64,000 nucleotides of DNA, taken from Cytospora piceicola. Taxonomy: Eukaryota; Ascomycota; Sordariomycetes; Diaporthales; Cytosporaceae. Positions 12,394 to 23,400 of the stretch are shown here, piece by piece. How positions within the stretch are numbered: the stretch's first letter is position 1; each line of letters begins with the position of its first letter. The position numbers were made by a program, and so were the translations under genes. The stretch lies in assembly GCA_023375675.1 (NCBI GenBank), contig JALQBC010000001.1, positions 372,001-436,000 of the forward strand. Reading direction: 5' to 3'. Under the pieces are notes generated by a model. It made no database searches, was not told where the DNA came from, and worked only from the letters and a program-made list of their open reading frames with translations.

Positions 12394-13514
12394 TGAGCCA
12401 GATTGGTGGCTGCTGAAGGTTTTAGGTATATCAGAAGTTGACAAATAAAGTCATGAATCAAAACCGTTTGGCTTGTTTGGATGGATCTTTGGCTGAGATT
12501 ATTTGGCCGGTTAGCAATCCTGTCATATCAAACGATCCACAGTCACAACAAGCCATTTGCTGTCAGCAAGTCACACGTGTACCGCCTGTATATGTGTGTA
12601 TATATATACATACTCATCATGGCGCATAAGAATGGCCTTGTTCGCACACATTTAGTTCTCTAATGCGCCGTATTGATAAGCGAGCCCAGACTCGTTTCGT
12701 GTATGGGCTCCCAGGTCATATATAAATAACCCATTATCCTGAACATATTTACGATTTGGTATACTGTCAAGCGGGCCTCCTAGGCACGCCTCGAGCACGA
12801 GACCCCTACAGCTTCTACCCCGAGCCCAAGACAGAAGAACCATGCCGGCTCCTCAAGCCCTGGGTGTCTAAGCTGTGGACACCCCATCCAACAAGAGCAC
12901 CTGACTTGACATACAGACACACCCTTCACAGACGACCGCTTCAAGAGGAGACATACTCCATGTTCCAATCCCTCAATCTCCATCGGCTGGACTCGTCTCT
13001 TCCCGGGCTCTTCACGTTCTGATGGGATCAGCAAATTGAATGAACAGAACAGCCTTCCAACCCTAGCTCCGCGTCCTTCACGCGCTCCTTTCCCCATAGA
13101 GAAGCTCCTCGCCAATGGTGTTGGCAAGCAGGGTAGACAATTCAGCCTGGGCACCTGTGCAGTCGGTCAGAACTCTGGGGAAGTGCACGAGAAGCCAAAG
13201 GGCTCGGCTAACGAGACGCACCATCGGCAGGTGTATAAGGCCCGACCGGTCACTCTGGACGAGGAAGAATACACAGGACTTGGCTTGAGCCTCGCAGATG
13301 GATATGATAGGGACGTGATGACAACGAAGTCATACATCATAAATGCTACAGTTATAAACTCCAGTGTCTACCAGGTCAAAGTTGTATGGATCCTACTAAA
13401 TGGTAATGGTGATAAGTAGTATAGTCCACAGCGTACTGAGTATATCCACGAGACCCAAACATGTCAACAGCAGAACCTACCGAGCATATCACACACGCGC
13501 CCACCCCGCCCCCC
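12394..13514. other. Intergenic, tail to tail
   Basis: Convergent 3' space between deoxyhypusine synthase and HMG-CoA lyase. Open frames at 12756-13022, 12780-13154 (minus) and 13036-13419 show no domain, no codon pattern and no splice logic, and I do not call them genes. Confidence 0.55.
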
Positions 13515-14768
13515 TCAGTCACCCCCCTTCCTTCCCGCCCCCGCCCTCGCCCTCGCGCCCACCACCGCCCTCCCGACCGCGCTCGCGTTCCCCCGCCCCA
13601 GCACCCCCGACACCCACTCCCCGGCGTCCACCACCCCGTCCAGGTCCACCCCGGTGCGCATGCCCAGGCCCTCGAGGAAGTACACCAGGTCCTCGGTGGC
13701 CACGTTGCCCGTCGCCCCGGGGCTGTACGGGCAGCCGCCCAGCCCCCCCACGGCGGCGTCGAACCGCCGCACGCCCGCCTCCAGCGCCACCGCCGCGTTC
13801 ACCAGCGCCTGCCCGTACGTGTCGTGGAGGTGCACCGCCAGGTCCCCCGGGCGCACCCCCGCCGCCCCCACGCACCGCAGCAGCGCCGCCGTCGTCCGCG
13901 CCGTCCCCGTCCCCGTCGTGTCCCCCAGCGCGATCTCGTCCGCCCCCATCTCCAGCAGCGACGTCGCCATCCCCGCCACCCCCGCCGGGTCCACGTCCTG
14001 GCCCTCGAACGGGCACCCCAGCGCCACCGAGATGTACGCCCGCACCCGCACCCCCGGCACCGCCCGCTTCGCCTCGCAAATCACCTCCCGGAACCGCGCC
14101 AGCGACGTCGCGATCGAGCAGTTCAGGTTCTTCTGCGTGAACGTCTCGGTCGCCGCCGCGAACACGGCCAGCTCCACCTCGGGCTTGGGCCGGCCCTCGT
14201 CCGCCGCGCGCGGCGTGCCCTCGGTCGCGAAGCCGCCCGGGTGCGCCCGGAGCGTCGCCGTCGCGTTGGCCAGGCCCTTGAGGTTGGGCGCCAGGAAGGA
14301 GTAGCTGACCGGGCTGGGGGACTCGATCTTGCCCTGGAGGATGTGCTCGAGGATCTCATTGGAGCTCTCCATCTGTGCGCGCGCACAAGAAGTAGATTCC
14401 TAGGTTAGCGAGCGTGCTCAAGAGGACCAACAGACACTGGCAGGTTTGTCGTCAACGGGGCGCACCTGTGGAACCCATTTCGGCGAGACAAACGACCCTG
14501 CCTCGATGGTAGTAAGCCCCGTCCTCGCCAGCCTCTCGATCAGCTCGATCTTGGTTGCCAGCGATATCGTCGTCTTCTCGTTCTGCAGCCCGTCACGCGG
14601 TCCCACCTCGACGATCTTGACGCGGTTGTCGAAATGCTGCTGCTGCTGCTGCTGTCCCGCAGCGTCAGTGGCCGTCGCAAACGTCCGCTGCAGACATGGT
14701 GGAGATCGTGGAGATGGTGGGGAGCTCCTCTGGAGCACATGTCGGGTGATTGACCTCAGACTCTTCAT
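13515..14768 (-). CDS. Hydroxymethylglutaryl-CoA lyase, mitochondrial
   Basis: Two exons, 14768..14466 and 14372..13515, give 386 residues. The 93-nt intron (14373-14465) has donor GTGCGC, branch GCTAAC and acceptor ACAG, and joins KWVPQ to MESSNEIL as in the family. The enzyme splits HMG-CoA into acetyl-CoA and acetoacetate in leucine degradation. The N-terminus is basic and Ser/Arg-rich ([14 protein letters not shown], then QRTFATAT), as expected for mitochondrial import. A Gln run from a CTG repeat follows. Key motifs are [12 protein letters not shown] near residue 55 (catalytic Arg-Asp), the metal-binding HLHDTYGQ, and [15 protein letters not shown] with the catalytic Cys. The C-terminus ends after a Gly/Arg/Ala-rich tail. 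Confidence 0.93.
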
Positions 14769-15451
14769 CTTGAACGGCAGGCCTCTGCAAGGCTGCTATG
14801 GAAGTAGGTTGGTTTTCATATGCGTTGTTGTGGTGAGGTCGGGACAAGGCTCAGCCGCATGACGTCGCGGGCCGGCTCGCTTATCGTCGGTACTTACTTA
14901 AGTACTTACTTGAGAAGCGAGAAGTAAATAAGACAACCTGCCCTGTCACCTGCCCTGTCACCTGGCCCTGTCAACCAAACTGCCCTATCAACCTGCCCTG
15001 TCAACCTGCAAACTGCCCTATCAACTTGCCCTGTCAAGACTCCGGGGAAGATGACAAGGGGGGGGGGACAATGTTTCACCGCCAACAATTAGTTGATATA
15101 TACCCAGGTAGTAATAGCATGCAGATGTACTAATCTTCAATACAGTTTGCGTGAACCAAATTCTATTCTAATCTGTTCTATTCTGTTCTGTTCTGTTCCC
15201 CACTCAGAGGATTCTAATTTCGAAAAAAAGAGAAGCAAAAATGCAAATGCATGGTGGTATCAAAACACCGATACTTGGTAAACAAACTCTGCCGCCGTAA
15301 CTAACTTGTCCTATCGAGTTCGACACACAGGCCTGTCGCGCCAAAAATCATCACACTCCACCGTCCAGGTGCCCCATCCCGTGGTCACCCCGGCAGACAG
15401 ACTCATCCACTGACTCCGCGCGCTGCTTCTTCACGGACTCTGATAGGGCAA
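14769..15451. other. Intergenic with a short minisatellite
   Basis: Upstream of HMG-CoA lyase and downstream of the GH72 gene. It holds the CCTGTCAACCTG-type tract listed separately and a TTCTGTTCTG run near 15175-15200. No gene is seen. Confidence 0.55.
14936..15046. repeat. Degenerate minisatellite CTGCCCTGTCAAC
   Basis: About seven imperfect copies of CTGCCCTGTCA(A)C and CTGCCCTATCAAC follow one another, with two longer copies carrying an AACCAAA or CAAA insertion. The tract lies in the promoter-side intergenic DNA of HMG-CoA lyase. Confidence 0.75.
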
Positions 15452-17287
15452 CTAGGCCATGAATCCAAACAAGAAGCTGGCCGCAACGGCGGACACCATC
15501 ATCCACGGCATCGAGTCGCCCTGAGCGGATCGAACGCCAGACGATGCCACAGCCGTCGACGACGTTTCCTTGCCAGAAGTGGTTTCCTTGCCAGAGGACG
15601 TTCCCTTGTCAGACGACGCCGCGTTCGTCGACGACGTTTCCTTGGCCGTGATAGAGCTGGTTCCGGTGGCGGAAGGGGACGAGCTGGAACCAGTCGCAGA
15701 AGCAACCTGGGTGTTGGCACCGGGCTGGTTGATCATGTCCTCGTCCAGGGGCACGACAGCGAGGTTCTTGAGGACGTTGCCGCTCTTGTCCTTGACGGTG
15801 ACCGTGACGCTGTAGTCATCGATGGTGACGATCTTTCCAGTAGGGGCGGGGCTAACACCGTTCTGGATGATGTCCGAGGCGCCGGGGGGTAGAACAGGGA
15901 CGGTGAAGTTGGTGGTGAAGCCGTCGGTGGTGATCAGGCTGTCCTTGCACTTGGGAGCGGCGGTGCTGTCGGTCTGGGGAGCAATGCCCTGGATCTCGGT
16001 GAAGTTCAGAGCAGCGTAGCGCTCCTTCAGGGTGTAAAAGTCCTCCATGAGCGTGGCAGAGCCCTGTTCACGTTTGCGAGTCAGCAATATGCCCAGAGGA
16101 AAGAAGAGGGGAAAAAAAGAAACGGTGAGGATCTGCTTACATCAGAGCTGATGTTGACCAGGCCGTAGTTGTTCTCCTCCTGGGCGTACTCGTACACGAT
16201 ACCGCCGGAGAAGACGTTCTGCATCTGGTCGCTGTAGATCTCGGGGACCTCGGTGAAGACACGAGGGTTGGGCATGTTGCAGCCGAACTCGGAGAAGAAG
16301 ATGGGGACGGAGGAGCCCTCGAAGCCGGAGACGAGCTGGTCGTAGCCCGACTCGGTGAAGGTGCTCTTGCCGCACCACGAGTAGCTGTTGAGGGCGAACA
16401 GGTCGACGGCGCTGTTCTCACCATCACCGTTGTCGCACTGCAGGTACTCCCACGAGTCAAAGAGGATAGATCTGACATCGGCGGCGCTGTAGCCAACAGG
16501 GATGGCGCGGTCGGCATGCTTGGCGATGTAGCTCTTCAGGTCACGGGTGACGGCCCGGATGTAGGGAGGGACGGTGGCACCGTTGTCCTCGTCGAAGATG
16601 ACCTCGTTGCCGGAGAAGAAGGCGGCCGTGTTGGGGTAGTTCTTGAAAGCCTCGACGACGGCGAAGGTTCGGTTCAGGTAGGCGGCGTAGTAAGAGGTCC
16701 ATGGCGCGGAGGAGTCGATAGATTCGCCGACAAGAGGGGAGTTCACGTCAAGGAACATGTACATGCCCGCCTGTGCCGCATTTGCTCAGAGTCAGCCCCT
16801 CATCCTCGTCTTGGTTTTTCTAGCTTCAGGCCAGGGCTCCCAGGCCAGACAGGACATACCGCGTTGAAGATAGAGGCGCAGTCATCGTGGTTCAGGTCGG
16901 GGTCGACGTTGTAGACACGAATGGCGTTCACACCCAGAATCTGCATGAGAGCAGCGTCACGAAGGCACTTATCCTTGTTGCTTAGAGGGTCAACTCCAGA
17001 CTGGGGTTGGTAGCCAGCAGAGCCACCGGGCTGGTATGCGACTCCCACGATCTGGAATCGGTCACCAGTGGCATTGTTGACGAAGAACGAGCCCTGCACG
17101 TCAATGGCGGGCACAGCGGCGGCCAGAGAGGCGGCGCCAATCAGGCCAGCAATGGCTCGTTGGACCTGAGCAGGGTGGGTTAGTTTCTGATGATGATAAT
17201 GATCTTGATGGTGATATCGTTGGGGGTGCTCGTAACGGAGAGTATGTGTGAGTATTTTGAGGTTGGTGACCAAGAACTTACAAACAT
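15452..17287 (-). CDS. GPI-anchored 1,3-beta-glucanosyltransferase, GH72
   Basis: Four exons: 17287..17282, 17165..16860, 16770..16141 and 16063..15452, giving 517 residues. Exon 1 is only ATGTTT; the 116-nt intron after it (17166-17281) has GTAAGT and CTCAG. The other introns are 16771-16859 and 16064-16140. The enzyme cuts and re-ligates beta-1,3-glucan at the cell wall, elongating chains. It starts with a signal peptide (MFVQRAIAGLIGAASLAAAVPA). GH72 motifs follow: IQGSFF-like DVQGSFFVN, GVAYQPGG, IRVYNVDPD, FFSGNE (acid/base Glu160) and FFSEFGC (nucleophile Glu265). The C-terminus is Ser/Thr-rich and ends in a hydrophobic GPI-type signal (MMVSAVAASFLFGFMA). No CBM43 is seen, so it is of the short Gel1-like class. 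Confidence 0.93.
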
Positions 17288-19696
17288 GATGACGACGTCA
17301 GGTAATGTTTGTGTCGAGATGACAGAGACGGGTCGGGGTTGTTGAAAGAAATCAATGTGTGTGTATGTGTGTGTGTGTGGGAAACGAAGGCGGCGGCAGT
17401 ATACAGGTTACCCCTGCTGTACAAAGTTTGGTCGACGATAAATTCAGTGAAGGAATGACTGAGGTGAGAAAGAGAGATAGAGAGAGAGTGTGTGTGCTTG
17501 CTTGTGCAATGCTTGCCGTTTGTAGACAAGATAAGAGATGCAAGGCAGGAAGCGAGAGAGAGAGAGAGAGAGAGAGAGAAACGGCACACTTGAGGAGGAG
17601 GGAAGGAGAAGAAAAAGGGAAAGAAAATGGCACAAGCGTAAAGTGGTTACCTCACGATGTTCCCAAAGTTTAGCCGCTTGGAAGTTGCTTGCCTGCTTGC
17701 CTGCTTGGTTTGTTTGTCTGTTTGTCTGTTTGTCTGTCTAGGAAACCACCCAACCCACCTTTTGCTCCATCAACTACCCAAGGTAGGTAACTATCTACAA
17801 TGCCATGCCCTGGTGGTAAACACCCCGTGTTGTACGGATCCGTAAGTACGGATGAATCCCGTATCTAAGAGGCACTTGGACTCGCACAAGGCACTTGGAC
17901 TCGTGTGGCCCCACCTTCCAAGCACCTAAGCCTTTCTTCATCACCATCAGAAACGGGGCCCGTACCACCGCTCATACCGGACAGGCGCGACAATCCCTAT
18001 TAACCTTAAAGGGGGGAGGGAGGAGGGAGGAGGGGGGAAAGGAAGTCACAGAAGGAAGCGGGCAGCCCACGATGGTTACAGTCAAGCCCAGCTGGGGGGC
18101 ACCTGGGGCCATCACGGAGGGTTCCGTACTGCGCAGGTTGATACGAGGCACAGCTCGAGGTTGGGAATTGTCTGGGAATTTGGGAAGATGCCGATTGATG
18201 GAGTTAGCTCCGAAACTGGGGTCTTTTTCGGATCTTGCCAAGAGAGTAAGGTTAATTTCATAGTGTCACTTGGGTGTGTGAGAGAGAGAGACTGAGAGAC
18301 TGACCTGACTGACCTTGACCGAGAGACATTTTATTAACACGGCAGATACGGCTCATATTAATCCACGCTCATCTCAGGTTATCTACTGTATCTACCGGTA
18401 TCTACTGTGTACTGTGTGTGGTATCATACATCAGAGAATTACTTGAACATGTGTTGGATCCACTATGCCCGTATAACGTCGAGACTAAGACAGCCTATGT
18501 ACAAGACTAGACTGCCAGACTGACTGACTGACTGACTGACTGACATAATAATTAAACTTTTTCTTCACCAGAATCGGTTACCGGTACCAACCCTAAAGCT
18601 TCATAATCCCGGCCTAACCGGGTTTAACGGGTCAACGGTTCGTTGATCCCAACTTGATCACAGTGCTCTGATCGGACTGATCGCATTGATCGATGCAAGC
18701 ATACCGTCTCATCTCGCTTTGTGCGACCCGCCGTCTCAGGTTTGGCGGGTCCCACGAACCACAATGCTGTGTTGCCCTTCTTCGCCAGCGCTCAATCAAA
18801 TCCCGCCAGAATCCGAGACATGCACACACGATGGCCTCCTGCTCTCACGGCGGTCAGCCTCTTCCGGGCCTCGAGGTCCCCACGGGTATTACATAGTATT
18901 GCCAGCTGGTATTGGGCACCTGGCACCTGGCAACTGGCATCAAGCACCTGACAGCTGACAGCCGAACCAGGAGTGCTGATCAACTACCTAGGTACTTAAC
19001 TGCTTAAGTAAGTATCCAGGTAAATCTTCATTGACCTTGGAACCTTGGAAGCCACCTACGTACCTACTTGGGTACTAAGTATCTAGGTACTTAGTAGGTA
19101 ACCATCCGCCACAGAGGTTCAATTGTGCAACACGGGAGAAGAGCACCAAGCCGGACCGGAAAACGTCTGTACGATCTGAGAGGCGTTTTTACGGTCACCT
19201 GGGCACCCCGGCCCGGACTGTGTTTCTACGCGGGACGGGGTGGGTTGCATGACAGCATGTATAATGTATAGTAGTTGATCTATCCCGAGACGCTCTCCAT
19301 CATGCGATTGCAAAACAGTGGATAGCAGAGTACTTATTAGAATGTAGGAGGTTGATCCCTAACATAACTCATCAGATTCCCCAGGGGTATCATGCAAGGT
19401 GCGCCCCCAAGTACTTAGGTATGTATATGAGGCCGAACCCTGTAGACTCTAAACACCGAGCATCTTCCAAGCAACGCTCACTTATCTGGCGACGCTTCAA
19501 GGGATGGAAAGAAAACGCAGGAATCATATTGGTGGTATCTCGGCTCAACTGCAATCAACGACGACGTATATGTCCGTCCCTCCCCAGACCGGATCGCATG
19601 TGCAGCAAAATCCCCAGCTCATCTATCTCTCTTGTCTACCCGCCCATGCCACCTCCATCTCCATCTCCATCTCCATCTCTCTCTTTCTCCCTCCCT

Positions 19697-19735
<39 letters not shown>

Positions 19736-20412
19736 GCAGAACCAGACCTGCCAGCATCATCTGGTCCCAAGCTACTCGTTTCCCACTCCCCACTCTCCAC
19801 TTCCCGCTCCCAATCTCTTTCTGCCCATGAGTTTCTTTCTCAAAAACCCCTCTCAGAGGGTACATCCCAGAGGGGACACGAACAGATGTGTTAAGCTGTG
19901 ATTCATAGGCGATGAATAAGCATTATAGTGGTATACGCCGCATATAGGCAGGTAGAGGGCAGCCCGGGGGGGGGGATTTGGGGGAAGGGAGGGCGGCCAT
20001 CATATAGGCAAATGAAAGGGAAACCGAGAACATCCGAGAGAACATGCATGGTAGCATGGCGTCCCGGGTCTCGCTTGCGCATCAGCAACATGGTCCAAGT
20101 AACATGATCGTTCCCGTAAAACTCCTTGCCACGTGAAAATTGGAATCCGCCATGCAGACTTTTTTGAACGTCGAAAAAGGAAGAGAACAGGAAACGTAGG
20201 TGCTCCTTTAACATGACCATCGGGGGGCGGGGGGGCGGGGGATATGTGCGAAGGAAAGGGCAACAAAAAAGCGATGACAGTCAGGCCAAGATTAAAAAAA
20301 AAGCAGCATTCCCATCCTCCCAAAACAAATAAATCGGAAACGTCATGTGGTATCCAGCAAGCAAGCAAGCAAGCAAGCAATTTTTAGGCCCCTGACAACA
20401 GAAAAATGAGGC
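17288..20412. other. Intergenic, 3.1 kb, microsatellites
   Basis: Upstream region of the GH72 gene and 3' side of the kinesin gene. It contains TG (17357-17378), GA (17553-17579), TTTGTCTG (17707-17738), CTGA (18520-18544), CTCCAT (19652-19680), CT (19702-19733) and GCAA (20355-20380) tracts. TAGGTAC motifs lie around 18987-19100 and near 19414. Frames in this stretch are mostly low complexity, and I see no gene. Confidence 0.6.
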
Positions 20413-23400
20413 TTAGAAGCAGTTCAGGCTGCCCTTCTTCTTTTTCTTGTTGAGGGCGTTCATCCTCTCCTCCAGGTGCGCGCGTGCCCTCTCTGCGGCC
20501 TCCCGCTTCTTGCGCTCCTCCTCGACCTGCTGGAGGCTCCACCGCTGGTCCTGCGGTGACTTGCTCTTGAGCGTCTTGAGCTCGGTCTCGAGCTCCGTGC
20601 ATCGTCGGCGCCACGCGTCGCAGTCCGTCTTGACCTTGTTGGACTGCCTCTCCAGGTCGGTAAGCGCCTCCTCGAGGGTCGACGTAAGCTGCTTCTCGGC
20701 CGAGAGGTGTTTCTCGATCTGCCGGATGCGAGCTTCTTGGTCCTCCTGGATCTGGTACATCATGTCCTTAGACGGTGGCCGCATGCCGGGGGTCGGGGAG
20801 GCAGTGCCCGAGGTGTTGCTGGGGAGAGGAGGCAACGGGATCGCCGGGGGTGGTGAGGGTAGAGAGGAGATGGACGCATTTTTGCGGACGACTTGGCCAT
20901 TGAGGGAGTCGGACCGCCCGATGGTCTCGCCGTTTGTCATCGAGTTCTTCTTCGCCTGGGCTTGATCAGAAAACGTAAACCCGAAGGCTTCACGACCTAC
21001 ACGTACCTGTAGGGCAGCGTGTTGCTCCCTGAGGGCGTCGAGCTCATGCTGCAGCTGAGTCTTGGCAGCGAGTGCGTCCTCCAGTTGGGCGTTGCGCTCA
21101 TGAAGGGTCGACAGACGGTTGTTGGTCATCTGCACCTGGTCAAAGTTGCTCTGGAGTTGCTCCTCGAGCTCATCCACGAGACGCGAGTTCTTCTTGTTGT
21201 TGCTTTGGAGGTCGATCATCTTCCTCTTGACGACGGTAGCTTGCTCGATGACCGATGGGTACGGGCTCTTGATCTCGGTACCATGCTCCATGAGGATGTC
21301 AGACAATGTCGACTTGACAGATTCCAGATCTTGCATGAGGGAGTCGTTGACGTTGGAGATCTCGTGTACCGCCTTCTCGAGCTCGACGGCCTTCTTTTGC
21401 TGCTCCCCAAACGCCTTCTGGTCTGCGATGAGATCATCGATGCGCTCAGAAAGGAGCTCAAGGCTAACGTCCATGCCAAGAGCAAAGGCAACCTGGGTTG
21501 CGACCTTCATCAGATCCTCACGTGCCTCTGTAAGCGCGCTCTCGAGCTTGGCGGTGTGCTTGGCGTGCTCGGCCTTGAGACCCTCAATTCGTGCATCCGC
21601 ATCCTGCTTGGTCGAATCATGGAGGTCCTCGATCTCCTTGGCATGAGTCGTCCTGAGCAGCTCCATGCCTCTCTGGTGAGTCTTGATGACTTGCTCGTGC
21701 GAGGAGATCTGGTTCTCGAGTATCGAGACAAGCTCCCTGTTAGCCTCGGCGTCATGCTTGTGAGCATCGGCCTCTTGCCCATTCTGCTCGGCCTCTTGTC
21801 TAACGTTGTCCAACTCTTCTATTTGATTCTCAAGCTGCTGCTTTTGTTGCTCAATCTCAGCTATAGCCAGATCACGAGCCTCGTGTGCTTCCTTGACCTC
21901 GTTCTTGGCAGCATCATGAGCCTTCTCCAACTCTGCCACCTTGGAAGCGTTGCTGTCGATGATAGTCTTGTACTCCTCAATCTCACGGCGCAGTGTTGAC
22001 ATGAGGCTTCCAGTCTTCTCTTCGGCCTCCGTCGCCTCCGCGTCTTTCTCCGTTGACTGTGAGGACTCTTGGAGTTGCGCATTGACAGTCGCGAGCTGAG
22101 CCTCGAGTTCCTCGATGGTGGATCGCATTTGTTGCTCGGTGCCCTGCATAGTATCTAGTGCTGACTTGTGTTTGTTTTCCCAGTCCGCAAGGTCGGCCTC
22201 GAGGTGCGCGATCCTCTGCTCATGGGCGGCCTTCTGCTCGTCGGTGGTCTCGGGTACCTCTTTGGTCTCCTCCTCGGTCCTCGAGGTCTCCATGGATGCA
22301 CGGAGGCTAGCGAGCTCAGCCTGGAGCTCTTGCTCCCGGGCGACATGCGCTCCCTGCATCTCGTGGAGCTGCCGCTCATTCTTCTCCAGCTGGTCCTTCA
22401 GAGTAGAGATGAGGGAGACGTCCTTGGGAGAGGTCTTCAAGCTCGACCGCTCCCGAGTCAAGCCTGAGATGATTTGCATCTTGGTCTCCATCTCCTTCTT
22501 GGCATTGGCAACATCGGCCTCGAGCTCCTGTATCCTCTCCGACCTGGCATGAAGCTCGTGCATAGCGGCGTTCAGGTTCAGTTCGAAGTTCTGCATGATT
22601 TCGGGCTCTTCCTCGAAGGACTCCGCAGCAATGTTACGGAGCGAGGCAAATGATCGATGTGCTCTGTCGATGATCATGACGTTTTGGCTGGACTTGCGTC
22701 GTATGACGTGCGACGCCGTCCTTGGTGACGGGGGCTCCAAGCCATGACGGACCTTCGCAACCTCCGTCTTGAGCTCTTCGACCACGTCAAGGGCATCGTG
22801 GTGCTGCTTTTCGAGTTCGGCATACTTCTCGGCCAGCTCCTTCTCAGCCGCCTCCTTCTCGGCGGCCAAAGCCTTGAACCGCTCAAGCTCCGTTGTCAGG
22901 ATGGAATTGCCGGTTTCGTCATCAGCCGGGCCATGTGCCTCAACTGTTGATGGTCGCTCCTGCGAGACTCCGGGGGCATAGTCCTCGGACTTGGATTTTG
23001 CAGTCTCTGTATCAGAAGCTTCCATAACGGCTGGAGAATCCATAGCTGATGATAATTCCGAGGATAGCGACCGCGATGATAAGCGCGGTTCGCCATCCTT
23101 CAGATGACCCGACCTCGGTTCCGACAAAAAAGACGACGGCCTTGTCTGGGCTTCAGAGGGCGAAGTGACGGACAAGATAGAGTCGCGCACTCGGGTGGGA
23201 TGACGTGCCTCGTCGATTGTATCCTGCAGCTCGGCCAAGGTCCTAAGAGCTTCATCATACTTGGCATGAAGCAGGTCGTACTGGTTCAGGGTGCCCTCGT
23301 GCTCGACTCGAAGATCGATCAGCTCCTGCGTGACGTTCTCAAGCTTATCGTGCACAAATTTTGACTGCGCGGGGCTTGCAGGATACTCCGGTTGGTCGGC

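Noticed and set aside
11227..12444. 405-codon frame antisense to deoxyhypusine synthase
   Set aside because: Caused by strong C/G third-position bias of the sense gene; it has no domain and is Val/Asp/Gly/Leu-rich as expected for such a shadow.
13036..13419. 127-codon frame between deoxyhypusine synthase and HMG-CoA lyase
   Set aside because: No homology recognised, no consistent codon bias, and it sits in a convergent 3' region.
13461..14408. Long plus-strand frames over HMG-CoA lyase
   Set aside because: Pro/Arg-rich translations of the complementary strand; the minus strand has all family motifs and a proper intron.
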